Assembly (NCBI GenBank): GCA_900469965.1
Contig: UBZP01000014.1
Location: forward strand, 201,154-265,153
Source of the DNA: Hyphomicrobiales bacterium
Lineage (GTDB): Bacteria; Pseudomonadota; Alphaproteobacteria; Rhizobiales; Rhizobiaceae
Length of the DNA: 64,000 nucleotides
Reading direction: 5' to 3'
In this document: piece after piece, positions 9,889 to 18,306 of the stretch
Layout of the letters: every line of letters starts with the position of its first letter
How positions within the stretch are numbered: position 1 is the stretch's first letter
Program-made: the position numbers and the translations under genes
Notes under the pieces: model-generated
The model's database searches: none
What the model was told of the DNA's origin: nothing
Seen by the model: the letters and a program-made list of their open reading frames with translations, nothing else

Positions 9889-10439
9889 GCGCGCATGCCC
9901 TCCTTCCGTCGATAGTAGTGGCGGCTGGCCTTGTTGCGGTTGCCGCAGACCGCCATGTCGCACCAGGCGCGCGAGCGGTTGCGGCTCCGGTCGAGGAAGA
10001 GCCAGCCGCAATTGGGGCAGATCTTCAGCCGCTCCGGTTCCGCCATCACCGCCAGCCGCAGCGCCGAATGCGCCGTCGCCGTGTCGAGGGCGCGCGGATC
10101 GGCGCCGGACAGCCGCAGCGTCCCGGCGATCGCTTCGAGAAGCCGTGCCAGGAGTGCTGCCGTTCCTTCCCCCGTCGCCTCGGCGCGGAAGTGGCTGTCG
10201 ATCGCCTCGCGCAGCCCGATGAAGGTGCTGCGGCGCACGGGCGGAACGGGAGCGAGCGCCTGCGCCTGCTCGCGCTCGGCGCAATGGAGGCTTGCCGCAT
10301 CGGCAAAGGCGTCCATCGCCGCCGGATCGGCATAGCGGTCGATCCGGCGCGCCGGGTCGAACCGCAGGACGACGGAATTGGCGACATCCAGCGCAAGCGC
10401 GCCGCCGGCGAAGCGATGGGGCGTCCAGGTGAAGGTCAT
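9885..10439 (-). CDS. CGNR zinc-finger protein (ABATE domain), predicted transcription regulator
   Basis: 184 residues. The N-terminal part (GGALALDVANSVV and onward to about 125) is the ABATE domain, thought to bind a small ligand. The C-terminal part is a CGNR-type zinc finger: CPNCGWLFLD, then C160 and C165 in WCDMAVCGNRNK, ending in a basic SRHYYRR tail. Proteins of this build are predicted DNA-binding regulators. The gene is divergent from the permease gene at 10507, and the gap contains a perfect palindrome next to its own start, which suggests it controls both itself and the permease. Confidence 0.85.
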   Translation of the reverse strand: MTFTWTPHRFAGGALALDVANSVVLRFDPARRIDRYADPAAMDAFADAASLHCAEREQAQALAPVPPVRRSTFIGLREAIDSHFRAEATGEGTAALLARLLEAIAGTLRLSGADPRALDTATAHSALRLAVMAEPERLKICPNCGWLFLDRSRNRSRAWCDMAVCGNRNKASRHYYRRKEGMRA

Positions 10440-10450
10440 GACGCTATCCT

Positions 10451-10476
10451 AACTGGTAAAAGTCAGTTTACCAGTT
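10451..10476. promoter_or_regulatory. Perfect inverted repeat, probable operator between the CGNR and permease genes
   Basis: Two perfect 10-base arms, AACTGGTAAA and TTTACCAGTT, are separated by AGTCAG. The element sits 11 bases before the minus-strand start of the CGNR gene and 30 bases before the plus-strand start of the permease, where a single bound dimer could block both promoters. The CGNR protein is the obvious candidate ligand, by position only. Confidence 0.7.
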
Positions 10477-10506
10477 ATAGTGGGTTTGTCACCAGCGAGA
10501 TCTCCG

Positions 10507-11403
10507 ATGGCCTATTTTCTGCAACAGATCGCCAATGCCGTGCCGGTCGCAGCGCTCTATGCCATGCTCGCCTTCGGCTATGCGATCGCGTTCTCGGTGA
10601 CGCGGCGGGTCGACATCAGCTACGGCGCCGTCTTCGCCTTCGCCGGCCAGATGTTCATCCTGTTCGCCGATGTCGGCTGGAACCGGCTCTGGCTGGTGCT
10701 GCCGGCCGCCCTCGGCTTCGGCGCGGTGATGGCGCTGGTCTACGGCCTGGGGGTGGGGCTGGTCGTCGGCCGCCAGGTGATGCGGCCGCTCGCCTTCTCC
10801 TCCGACAACACCGTCGTCGTCGCCGCGCTCGGCGTCGTGCTCGTGCTCATGGAGGGCGCGCGGCTTGCCTCGGATACGCGCAGCCTCTGGCTGCCGCCGC
10901 TCCTGAACCGGCCGATCGAACTCTGGGGCGACCCTGCCTTCCCGGTGACGCTGACGGTTCTCCAGATCATCAATTCCGCCCTGATGGCCGCGATCGTGAT
11001 CGCCGGCCATGTCTTCCTGGCGCGCTCGCCCTGGGGCCGGCGCTGGCGGGCGGTGTGCGAGGACCGCAACGCGGCGGAACTGTGCGGCATCGACAGCGCC
11101 CGCGTCTTTCTCCAGGCCTTCGCGCTCGCGGCACTCGTCGCCTGCCTCGCCGGCATCCTCGCCGCCGGCTACTACGGCAACATGGATTTCGGCGCCGGCC
11201 TGAACTTCGGGGTCAAGGTGCTGTTCATCGCCGCGATCGGCGGCTATGCGACCCCGGTGCTTTCCGCCGCCGGCGGCGCGGCGCTGGGCTTTGCCGAGAC
11301 GCTGTGGAACGCCTATGGCGATTTCCTCTGGCGGGATCTCGTCATCTATTCGGCGCTGGTGCTGCTGCTGGTGGTGCTGCGGCGGGAACGGGGGATACCG
11401 TGA
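10507..11403 (+). CDS. LivH-like branched-chain amino acid ABC transporter permease, orphan
   Basis: 298-residue inner-membrane protein with about eight hydrophobic segments, of the LivH/LivM permease family (N-terminal VPVAALYAMLAFGYAIAF, central RSPWGRRWRAVCEDRNAAELCGID, C-terminal GVKVLFIAAIGGYATPVLSAAGGAALG). The region after the first helix (SVTRRVDISYGAVFAFAGQ) departs from the usual LNLAHG motif. No LivM, ATPase (LivG/F) or binding protein is adjacent, so it must work with subunits encoded elsewhere or do something else. ATG at 10507 is preferred over a start nine codons upstream, which would fall inside the palindrome. Confidence 0.8.
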   Translation: MAYFLQQIANAVPVAALYAMLAFGYAIAFSVTRRVDISYGAVFAFAGQMFILFADVGWNRLWLVLPAALGFGAVMALVYGLGVGLVVGRQVMRPLAFSSDNTVVVAALGVVLVLMEGARLASDTRSLWLPPLLNRPIELWGDPAFPVTLTVLQIINSALMAAIVIAGHVFLARSPWGRRWRAVCEDRNAAELCGIDSARVFLQAFALAALVACLAGILAAGYYGNMDFGAGLNFGVKVLFIAAIGGYATPVLSAAGGAALGFAETLWNAYGDFLWRDLVIYSALVLLLVVLRRERGIP

Positions 11404-11440
11404 GGAGGGGGGCGGCACAGCGTTGCCGGCGGCGAAGGCG

Positions 11441-11917
11441 CTATCGCTTCCATTTCTCCCGCGCCCGGTCGTCGGCGTCCTTGGCCTCGACCCATCCGCC
11501 CGCGCTGCCGTCGGCCCGGTGCTCCTTCTTCCAGAAGGGGGCCGACGTCTTGAGGTAGTCCATGACGAAGGATGCGCCGTCGAAGGCCGCCTGGCGGTGC
11601 GACGCTGCGGCGATGACGAGCACGATCGTCTCGCCGGGCGCCATTCTGCCGAAGCGGTGGATGGCGGCGATCCCCTGGAGCGCGAACCGCTCGACCGCCG
11701 CGTCGCAGATCCGCCGGATCTCGGCCTCGGCCATGCCGGGATAGTGTTCGAGTTCCAGCGCCGCGAGCGCGCCGTTCTCGTCGCGGCAGAGGCCGGTGAA
11801 GGTGACGATCGCGCCGATCGAGGTGCGTCCGGCGGTCAGCGCCGCGGTCTCCGCGGCCACGTCGAAATCGTTGCGCTGGATCCGCACGACCACGGGTGAA
11901 CGAGCCCCGCCGGCCAT
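11441..11917 (-). CDS. moaE: Molybdopterin synthase catalytic subunit MoaE
   Basis: Large subunit of molybdopterin synthase, which uses thiocarboxylated MoaD to put the dithiolene sulfurs on cyclic pyranopterin monophosphate. 158 residues, the usual length. GAIVTFTGLCRDENG, the LELEHYPGMAE segment, HRFGRMAPGE, HRQAAFDG and the catalytic-lysine region LKTSAPFWKKE are all present. It lies three bases after moaD on the same strand, so it belongs to a pgsA-moaD-moaE operon. Confidence 0.95.
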   Translation of the reverse strand: MAGGARSPVVVRIQRNDFDVAAETAALTAGRTSIGAIVTFTGLCRDENGALAALELEHYPGMAEAEIRRICDAAVERFALQGIAAIHRFGRMAPGETIVLVIAAASHRQAAFDGASFVMDYLKTSAPFWKKEHRADGSAGGWVEAKDADDRAREKWKR

Positions 11918-11920
11918 GGC

Positions 11921-12175
11921 TCAGCCTCCGGTCATCGGCGGGAACAGGGCGATCTCGCGGGCGCCCGCGATCGGCTCGTCGTGTTCCACGTGCTCCTGGT
12001 TGACGGCCACGCGGATGACGTTCTCGTGCTCGAGCGCGATCTCGTATTCCTCACCCAGCGTCTTCAGGTGCCGCAACAGGTCGCCGGCGGTCCGGACATG
12101 GCCGGGAAGATCGATCTCCTCCTCGCCGCGTCCGATCCGCTCGCGCACCCATGCGAAATAGACAAGCTTGGTCAT
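11921..12175 (-). CDS. moaD: Molybdopterin synthase sulfur carrier subunit MoaD
   Basis: Ubiquitin-like sulfur carrier of 84 residues ending in the essential Gly-Gly (PPMTGG), which is thiocarboxylated and inserts into MoaE. VYFAWVRERIG is the typical start. Two ATGs in tandem (12178 and 12175) are possible; the first overlaps the pgsA stop as ATGA. I use the second because it gives MTKLVYFAWVRERIG, the form I recall from related bacteria. Translational coupling to pgsA is likely either way. Confidence 0.93.
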   Translation of the reverse strand: MTKLVYFAWVRERIGRGEEEIDLPGHVRTAGDLLRHLKTLGEEYEIALEHENVIRVAVNQEHVEHDEPIAGAREIALFPPMTGG

Positions 12176-12759
12176 CATTCGTCCACGATGTGCTTCAGGC
12201 CGGCCCGGAAGTAGTCGTATCCCGTGTACATGGTGATGAGTGCGGCGATCCACAACAGGCCGATACCGACCTCGGTGGTGTAGGGCAGGACCTTGTCGCC
12301 TGCGGGGCCCGCGAGCAGGAAGGCGATCGCGAACATCTGGATCGTCGTCTTCCACTTGGCGATGCGCGTCACCGGCACGCTGACCTTCAGTTCGGCGAGG
12401 TATTCGCGCAGGCCCGAGACGAGGATCTCGCGGCACAGGATGATGATCGCCGCCCAGATCGTCCAGCCGGCGATGGTGCCGTCGGCCGCCATCAGGAGCA
12501 GCACCGAGGCGACCAGCAGCTTGTCGGCGATCGGGTCGAGCATGCGGCCGATGTTCGACGTCTGCTTCCAGATGCGGGCGAGATAGCCGTCGAGGAAATC
12601 GGTGATCGAGGCGACGACGAACAGGCCGAGCGCGGTCCAGCGGGCGAAATCCGACGATTGCAGCCGGCCTTCGACGAAGAAGCAGAGGACGATGACCGGA
12701 ACGGCGAGGATGCGGCCGTAGGTGAGGAGGTTCGGGATGCTGTAAGCGCGGCGGGCCAT
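12175..12759 (-). CDS. pgsA: CDP-diacylglycerol-glycerol-3-phosphate 3-phosphatidyltransferase
   Basis: Makes phosphatidylglycerophosphate, the first committed step to phosphatidylglycerol and cardiolipin, in the inner membrane. 194 residues with four to five hydrophobic segments. The CDP-alcohol phosphotransferase motif is intact: D-x2-DG-x2-AR, then G-x3-D-x3-D (DFLDGYLAR and GRMLDPIAD, about residues 60-83). The frame is open much further upstream, but MARRAYSIPNLLTYGR is the family start. First gene of the pgsA-moaD-moaE operon. The space before it, where one might expect uvrC, is taken by an RTX gene on the other strand. Confidence 0.95.
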   Translation of the reverse strand: MARRAYSIPNLLTYGRILAVPVIVLCFFVEGRLQSSDFARWTALGLFVVASITDFLDGYLARIWKQTSNIGRMLDPIADKLLVASVLLLMAADGTIAGWTIWAAIIILCREILVSGLREYLAELKVSVPVTRIAKWKTTIQMFAIAFLLAGPAGDKVLPYTTEVGIGLLWIAALITMYTGYDYFRAGLKHIVDE

Positions 12760-13099
12760 GGATTCGCAGTCTCTGCTATGTTTACGGGTAGTTGCGGTCT
12801 TTGTGACAGGTCCGTCAACCGTTTGCGAGAGCTTTTCTACGCGAACAAGGCAATATTCAGATGCCCGCCGAGAAAAGACGATGGCGGGCGGGCTGCGCGC
12901 TCCGGAGCGCCGGGCTGTAACCGGGCCGACACAGAGTGAATAAAAATTTTCAGTTTTTTCGAATAGAACTTCTTTTTTGTTCGTTCTGAAACAGAAATCG
13001 CGTACGGCACAGCCGTGTTCGGGTGACCTGCAGTTGCAGGCCGCCGAGTTGGGTATTGCAAAATTCAAATCTTGGGTTGGGGAAAGGTGGGTCCTCCAC
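12760..13099. promoter_or_regulatory. AT-rich divergent promoter region between pgsA and the large RTX gene
   Basis: This 340-base gap contains a conspicuously AT-rich core (about 12940-12985, with T-runs), unlike its surroundings. It also contains a perfect palindrome CCTGCA-GT-TGCAGG at 13027-13040. TGAAACAG at 12987 followed by TCGCGTA at 12998 recurs, closer together, before the second RTX gene. The frame of the RTX gene stays open back to 12977, so part of this stretch could be coding. Confidence 0.45.
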
Positions 13100-16000
13100 A
13101 TGGGGATCATCGGTGGAGATTTGTTGTCGCTGAACGACAACCCGGCATTGGGGCCGTATCAGTCGGATATCGTCACGCTGGCCGACGGCGGCTTCGTGCT
13201 CGTCTGGAGCGGCGGTGCGGCCGACGGTACGACCGACGTGACGATGCGGGTGTTCAATGCCGACGGCAGCCTGCGCTCGACGGTCGAACTCCCGGTGGTC
13301 GCCGACACCAGAGGCGACCAGCTGGTCCCCAGGGTGACCGCGCTCGCCGATGGCGGTTTTGCGGTCGCCTGGAGCGGCGCGACCGCCTCCGATGATAGCG
13401 GGGTCGCCTTCCGGCTGTTCGATGCCGACGGCACGGCGCGCAGCGCCCTCGACCTGCCGGCAAATGCCGAGACGGCCGGTGTCCAGTCTCAGCCGCTGTT
13501 CACGACGCTGGCCGATGGCGGCCTCGTCGCGGCCTGGCGCGTCGGCGACGGCGCGCAGACGGCGCTGGCGCTGCGCGTCTTCGAGAAGGACGGATCCCTG
13601 CGCTCCGATTCCGCCGACATCCGCATCGACGTTGCGACCGGGGCGTTCGCGATCACCGCACTCGCCGGCGGCGGCTTCGTCGTCGTCCACAACGGCGCCT
13701 CCGAGGAGGGGCAGGCCGACGGCCCCGTGCGCATGCGCATCTACGATTCCAAGGGAACGCTGCAGACGGACGCCCCTGCAGCGCTCGGCGGCGGCGACAT
13801 CCAGCACCATCCGGTGGTCACCGCGCTCGCCGACGGCGGCTTCGTCGTCGCCTGGGACGGCGAGCGGCAGGGCGACACGGCCGATGTCGGCATGCAGATC
13901 TACGACGCCGACGGCACGGCCCGCGCCGGCACCGATTTCGCCGTGAACATCCATACGACTGGCGAGCAGCGCAGCCCGATCGTCACGGCGCTGAAGGACG
14001 GCGGCTTCGTCGTCCTGTGGAGTGGCGGCACCTGGCACGACGAAGACGGCCTGGCGATGCAGGTCTACAATCCGGACGGCAAGAGCCGCGTTCCGGGCGA
14101 CATCCCGGTCAACCTCGCCATCGACGGCATCCAGGGCGATCCCTACGTGGCGGCGCTTTCCGGCGGCGGCTTCGCGATCGCCTGGACCACGAAGAGTGCG
14201 GCCGGCTATGCGATCGCGCTACGCACCTTCAATGCGGACGGCACGCCGCGCATGGTGGCGGAGGAATACGTCACCGGCCTGTCCGCCCTGCCGCTGACAG
14301 CGCCGAAGATCGCAGCCCTTGCCGATGGCGGGCTGGCGCTGACCTGGCAGGCGGAGGAGGAGGACGGCGTCCACCTCTACGAGAAGGTCTTTCATCCGGT
14401 GAACGATGCGCCCTCGGGGCGGGACGCCACGCGCTACGTCAAGGAGGACGGCAGCTACGTCTTCGAGGTGGCCGACTTCGGCTTCTCCGACATCAACGGC
14501 GACGGGATGCAGGCGGTCCGCATCGGTGCCGTCCCGGCCAACGGCACGCTCACCCTCGACGGGACCGCGGTCGCGGCCGGTCAGGTGGTCAAGGCCTGGC
14601 AGATCGCCGACGGCGAGCTCGTCTGGAAGGCGGCCACGAACCTGAACGGCACCGCGGTCGGCGCCTTGTCCTTCAACGTCATCGACGACGGCGGCACCGA
14701 CTTCGGCGGCAAGGACATCGATCCGATCACGCGCAAGATCACGCTGAACGTCGAGGCCGTCAACGACGATCCCGACGCCAAGGCGATCCGGGGGACGACC
14801 TATGAGAACGAGGTCTACCGCATCGAGGTGAAGGACGCCGCCATCGACGTCGACGACGACAAGCTGGCGATGATCAACGCCAGGATCGTCTCCGGCTTCG
14901 GCTCGGTGACGATCGATGCGAAGAAGATGCTGATCTACAACCCGATGGCCGGTCCCAACCAGAACATCGGCGACGGCGAGAGCCGCAAGGTCATCATCAG
15001 CTACACGGTCTCCGACGGCAAGGGCGGGACGACGACGGCGACGATCACCCTGACCGTCAAGGGCGTGTCGGCCGACGTGTTCTCCGGCACCGGCGGCAGC
15101 GACCGCCTGTCCGGCAGCATCTACGGCGACTTCATGTACGGCCGCGCCGGCAACGACACGCTCTCAGGAAGCGGCGGCGACGACCTGCTCGACGGAGGGA
15201 CGGGCACCGACGCGCTGAAGGGCGAGGGCGGCAACGACACCTACGTGGTCGATTGCTCCAGCGACAAGGTGACGGAAGGAGCCAACGGCGGCACGGACAT
15301 CGTCCAGGCGGCCTGCAGCCACACGCTGACGGCAAACGTCGAGAAGCTGACGCTGTTGGGTTCGGCCGGCTACAGCGGCACCGGCAACACGCTTTCCAAC
15401 ACGATCACCGGCAATTCCGGCGCCAACTACCTGAAGGGGCTCGAGGGCAGCGACAGGTTGTTCGGCGGCGCCGGCAACGACACGCTCTCGGGCGGCGACG
15501 GCAGCGACACGCTGGACGGCGGCAGCGGCTCGAACCGGCTTTATGGCGGTGGCGGCAACGACGTCTACCTGATGGGCAGCGGCTCCGACAAGGTGATCGA
15601 ATACGCCGGCGGCGGGACCGACACCGTCCATTCCGCCCGCAGCCACACGCTGGCCGCCAATGTCGAGCGGCTGATCCTGACCGGCGCGGCGAACGCGTGG
15701 GGAACGGGAAATGCCTCGGCCAACCGCCTGACCGGGAACACCGGCAACAACACCTTGCGCGGAAACGAGGGCAACGACACCCTCTACGGTGAAAAGGGCA
15801 ACGACACCCTGTCCGGCGGCTGGGGCGAGGACATCGTCGACGGCGGCGCCGGCGCGGACAAGCTCTGGGGCGGTTCCGGGCGCGACGTGTTCGTCTTCCA
15901 CGATGCGTCGGACAGCACGGTCTCGAGCTACGGCCGCGACACCATCCATGACTTCTCCCACGTCGCCGGCGACCGGATCGACCTGCGCGGGATCGACGCC

Positions 16001-16198
16001 CGCGAGGCGAGCCAGGCCGACAACGCCTTCGTCTTCGTCGGCACGCACGGCTTCAGCAAGCAGGCCGGCGAGTTGCGCTATTCCCGCTCGGGCTCCGATA
16101 CGCTGCTCTCGGGCGATACGGATGGGGACGGAAAGGCGGACTTCGCCATCCTGCTCTCCGGCCATGTCGGTCTGCAGAAGGGCGATTTCCTGCTCTGA
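13100..16198 (+). CDS. Large RTX calcium-binding protein, predicted type I secretion substrate
   Basis: About 1,032 residues, acidic, with no N-terminal signal peptide. Residues 1-430 hold eight repeats of about 53 residues, each with a core like V-T-A-L-A-D-G-G-F-V-V-A-W followed by D-x-D-G-T-x-R, resembling a beta-propeller. Residues about 430-650 hold two cadherin/VCBS-like domains (starting at VNDAPSG and VNDDPDA). From about 660 come glycine-rich RTX nonapeptides (GGxGxDxL), including a tandem duplication of a 108-residue unit (bases 15227 and 15551). The last 100 residues are a serralysin-type C-terminal module ending in GDFLL, the likely secretion signal. ATG at 13100 has AGGTGG upstream; an in-frame start at 12977 is less likely. 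Confidence 0.85.
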   Translation: MGIIGGDLLSLNDNPALGPYQSDIVTLADGGFVLVWSGGAADGTTDVTMRVFNADGSLRSTVELPVVADTRGDQLVPRVTALADGGFAVAWSGATASDDSGVAFRLFDADGTARSALDLPANAETAGVQSQPLFTTLADGGLVAAWRVGDGAQTALALRVFEKDGSLRSDSADIRIDVATGAFAITALAGGGFVVVHNGASEEGQADGPVRMRIYDSKGTLQTDAPAALGGGDIQHHPVVTALADGGFVVAWDGERQGDTADVGMQIYDADGTARAGTDFAVNIHTTGEQRSPIVTALKDGGFVVLWSGGTWHDEDGLAMQVYNPDGKSRVPGDIPVNLAIDGIQGDPYVAALSGGGFAIAWTTKSAAGYAIALRTFNADGTPRMVAEEYVTGLSALPLTAPKIAALADGGLALTWQAEEEDGVHLYEKVFHPVNDAPSGRDATRYVKEDGSYVFEVADFGFSDINGDGMQAVRIGAVPANGTLTLDGTAVAAGQVVKAWQIADGELVWKAATNLNGTAVGALSFNVIDDGGTDFGGKDIDPITRKITLNVEAVNDDPDAKAIRGTTYENEVYRIEVKDAAIDVDDDKLAMINARIVSGFGSVTIDAKKMLIYNPMAGPNQNIGDGESRKVIISYTVSDGKGGTTTATITLTVKGVSADVFSGTGGSDRLSGSIYGDFMYGRAGNDTLSGSGGDDLLDGGTGTDALKGEGGNDTYVVDCSSDKVTEGANGGTDIVQAACSHTLTANVEKLTLLGSAGYSGTGNTLSNTITGNSGANYLKGLEGSDRLFGGAGNDTLSGGDGSDTLDGGSGSNRLYGGGGNDVYLMGSGSDKVIEYAGGGTDTVHSARSHTLAANVERLILTGAANAWGTGNASANRLTGNTGNNTLRGNEGNDTLYGEKGNDTLSGGWGEDIVDGGAGADKLWGGSGRDVFVFHDASDSTVSSYGRDTIHDFSHVAGDRIDLRGIDAREASQADNAFVFVGTHGFSKQAGELRYSRSGSDTLLSGDTDGDGKADFAILLSGHVGLQKGDFLL
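15227..15874 (+). repeat. Tandem duplication of a 108-residue RTX unit inside the large RTX gene
   Basis: Two units begin at 15227 and 15551, exactly 324 bases apart and in frame. Each runs GGND-[TV]-Y, then SDKV, GGTD, SHTL-x-ANVE-[KR]-L, a TGN/TGNT segment and a block of GGxGxDxL repeats. They have diverged clearly at the amino-acid level, so the duplication is not recent. Confidence 0.75.
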
Positions 16199-16212
16199 GC
16201 GGAAGACGAAGA

Positions 16213-16248
16213 AGCAAGTCCGGTGGGTTTGTTCTCACCGGAGTGCTT
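16213..16248. terminator. Shared hairpin between the convergent RTX gene and uvrC
   Basis: The stem TCCGGTG / CACCGGA has a 10-base loop and is extended by AAGCA / TGCTT with small bulges. It lies between two converging genes, so it can serve both. Neither side has a long T-run. Confidence 0.5.
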
Positions 16249-16260
16249 ACCTTTGCGCCC

Positions 16261-18306
16261 CTAGCGCGCGTCCTCGTGGAAGTGGTTGTAGACCAGCCGC
16301 GCCACGCTTTCCGAAATGCCCTCGACCGCCATCAGGTCGGAGATGCCGGCGCGGGAGACCGCCTTGGCGGTGCCGAAGTGCTGCAGCAGCGCGCGCTTGC
16401 GGGTCGGGCCGATGCCGGCGATCTCGTCGAGCGGGTTCCTCACCATCTCCTTCTTGCGCCGCGCCCGGTGCGAGCCGATGGCGAAGCGGTGCGCCTCGTC
16501 GCGCAGCCGCTGGATGAAGTAGAGCACGGGATCGCGAGGCGGCAGCGAGAAATCCGGCGTGCCGGCGGCAAAGAAGCGCTCGCGGCCGGCCTCGCGGTCG
16601 GCACCCTTGGCGACACCGATGGCGACCACGTGGTCGGTGATGCCGAGCTCCTCCAGGATCGCCCGCACCGCCGTCATCTGCCCCTGGCCGCCGTCGATCA
16701 GGATGACGTCCGGCCAGGCGGGGAAGGGCAGGTCGGCCGCATCGGCGCCCGCCTCCGCATTGGCCCCGGCGCTGCGGTCCGGCAGGCCCTCTTCCTTGAT
16801 CAGCCGTGAGAAGCGGCGCGTCATCACTTCCCGCATCATGCCGAAGTCGTCGCCCGGCGTGATCTCCGTCGACTTGATGTTGAACTTCCGGTACTGGCCC
16901 TTGACGAAGCCCTCCGGCCCCGCGACCACCATGCCGCCGACCGCGTTGGTGCCCATGATGTGCGAGTTGTCGTAGATCTCGATGCGCCGCGGCACGGTGG
17001 CCAGCTTGAAGGTCTCGGCGAAGCCCTCCAGCAGCCGCGACTGCGAGGCGGTCTCGGCGAGCTTGCGCCCATGCGCCTCGCGCGCGTTCTGCAGCACGTG
17101 GTCGACGAGGTCCTTCTTCTCGCCCCGCTGCGGCACCAGGATCGCCACCTTGTGGGAGGATTTTTCGCCGAGCGCCTCCGACAGCAGCTCGCGCTCCTCG
17201 ATCTCCTCGGACAGGAGGATCTGCCGCGGACAGGGCTTGTCGTCGTAGAACTGCGCGAGGAAGGCGTTCAGCACCTCGGCCGCCGAAAGCTGCGGGTCGG
17301 CCTTCGGAAAGTAGGCGCGATTGCCCCAGTTCTGCCCGGTGCGGAAGAAGAACACCTGGATGCAGGAGATGCCGCCCTCGTGGTGGATCGCAAAGACGTC
17401 CGCCTCCTCGACGCCGGCCGGGTTGATCCCCTGGTGGCTCTGGACATGGGAGAGGGCGGCCAGCCGGTCGCGATAGACCGCGGCGCGCTCGAAATCGAGT
17501 TCCTCCGCCGCCTCGTTCATCGCAGCCGCGATCTGGCCCTTGACGTTCTGGCTCTTGCCGGAGAGGAAGTCCTTCGCCTCGGCCACCAGTTCGGCATAGC
17601 CGGCGTCGCTGATCTCGTGCGTGCAGGGCGCCGAACAGCGCTTGATCTGGTAGAGCAGGCAGGGCCGCGTCCGGCTTTCGAACACGCTGTCGGTGCAGGT
17701 GCGCAACAGGAAGGCGCGCTGCAGCGAATTGATCGTCCGCCCCACAGCACCTGCCGAGGCGAAGGGGCCGAAATAGTCGCCCTTGCGGCTGCGCGCGCCG
17801 CGATGCTTGAAGATCGCCGGCGCTCGCGTGTCGGCCGTCACCAGGATATAGGGAAACGACTTGTCGTCGCGAAGCTGCACGTTGAAGCGCGGGCGCAACC
17901 GCTTGATCAGGTTGGCTTCCAAGAGCAGCGCTTCGGTCTCGGTGCGGGTGGTGACGAACTCCATGTTCGCCGTCTCGCGGATCATCCGGCCGATGCGGTT
18001 GGAATGGCCGCGGCCGAGCGCGTAGTTGTTGACGCGCTTCTTCAGGCTGCGGGCCTTGCCGACATAGAGCACGTCGCCGGCCTCGTTGAACATGCGGTAG
18101 ACGCCGGGGCTGTTCGGCAGCCGCTTGACGAAGGCCTGGATCAGCTCGGTGCCGCGCAGGCCCTCGCTGCGGTCGATCGTCTCGGTCCACTCGATCGCGG
18201 GCAGGGACGAGGGGGCGGGCGAAGTCTCGACAACCTCGTCCTCGTCGTCCCGTTCGGTTTCGTCATACAGGATGCCGCCATCCTGCACCGGCCGGCCGGT
18301 GGTCAT
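16261..18306 (-). CDS. uvrC: Excinuclease ABC subunit C
   Basis: Makes the two incisions around bulky DNA lesions together with UvrA and UvrB. 681 residues. The GIY-YIG nuclease for the 3' cut lies at about 63-135 ([20 protein letters not shown]). A UVR domain that contacts UvrB is near 250-285. The RNase H-like endonuclease for the 5' cut is in the middle ([25 protein letters not shown]), and two helix-hairpin-helix motifs are at the C-terminus ([30 protein letters not shown]). About 60 acidic, disordered residues precede the nuclease. Its start overlaps the stop of the SDR gene by ATGA. Confidence 0.97.
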   Translation of the reverse strand: MTTGRPVQDGGILYDETERDDEDEVVETSPAPSSLPAIEWTETIDRSEGLRGTELIQAFVKRLPNSPGVYRMFNEAGDVLYVGKARSLKKRVNNYALGRGHSNRIGRMIRETANMEFVTTRTETEALLLEANLIKRLRPRFNVQLRDDKSFPYILVTADTRAPAIFKHRGARSRKGDYFGPFASAGAVGRTINSLQRAFLLRTCTDSVFESRTRPCLLYQIKRCSAPCTHEISDAGYAELVAEAKDFLSGKSQNVKGQIAAAMNEAAEELDFERAAVYRDRLAALSHVQSHQGINPAGVEEADVFAIHHEGGISCIQVFFFRTGQNWGNRAYFPKADPQLSAAEVLNAFLAQFYDDKPCPRQILLSEEIEERELLSEALGEKSSHKVAILVPQRGEKKDLVDHVLQNAREAHGRKLAETASQSRLLEGFAETFKLATVPRRIEIYDNSHIMGTNAVGGMVVAGPEGFVKGQYRKFNIKSTEITPGDDFGMMREVMTRRFSRLIKEEGLPDRSAGANAEAGADAADLPFPAWPDVILIDGGQGQMTAVRAILEELGITDHVVAIGVAKGADREAGRERFFAAGTPDFSLPPRDPVLYFIQRLRDEAHRFAIGSHRARRKKEMVRNPLDEIAGIGPTRKRALLQHFGTAKAVSRAGISDLMAVEGISESVARLVYNHFHEDAR

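Noticed and set aside
9889-10284. Extension of the lipoprotein gene into the CGNR regulator region
   Set aside because: Only the ATG at 9888 yields a lipoprotein signal peptide, and it overlaps the regulator stop exactly as a coupled gene would.
12760-13140. N-terminal extension of pgsA to 13140
   Set aside because: The extra residues show no family similarity, and the family start is at 12759.
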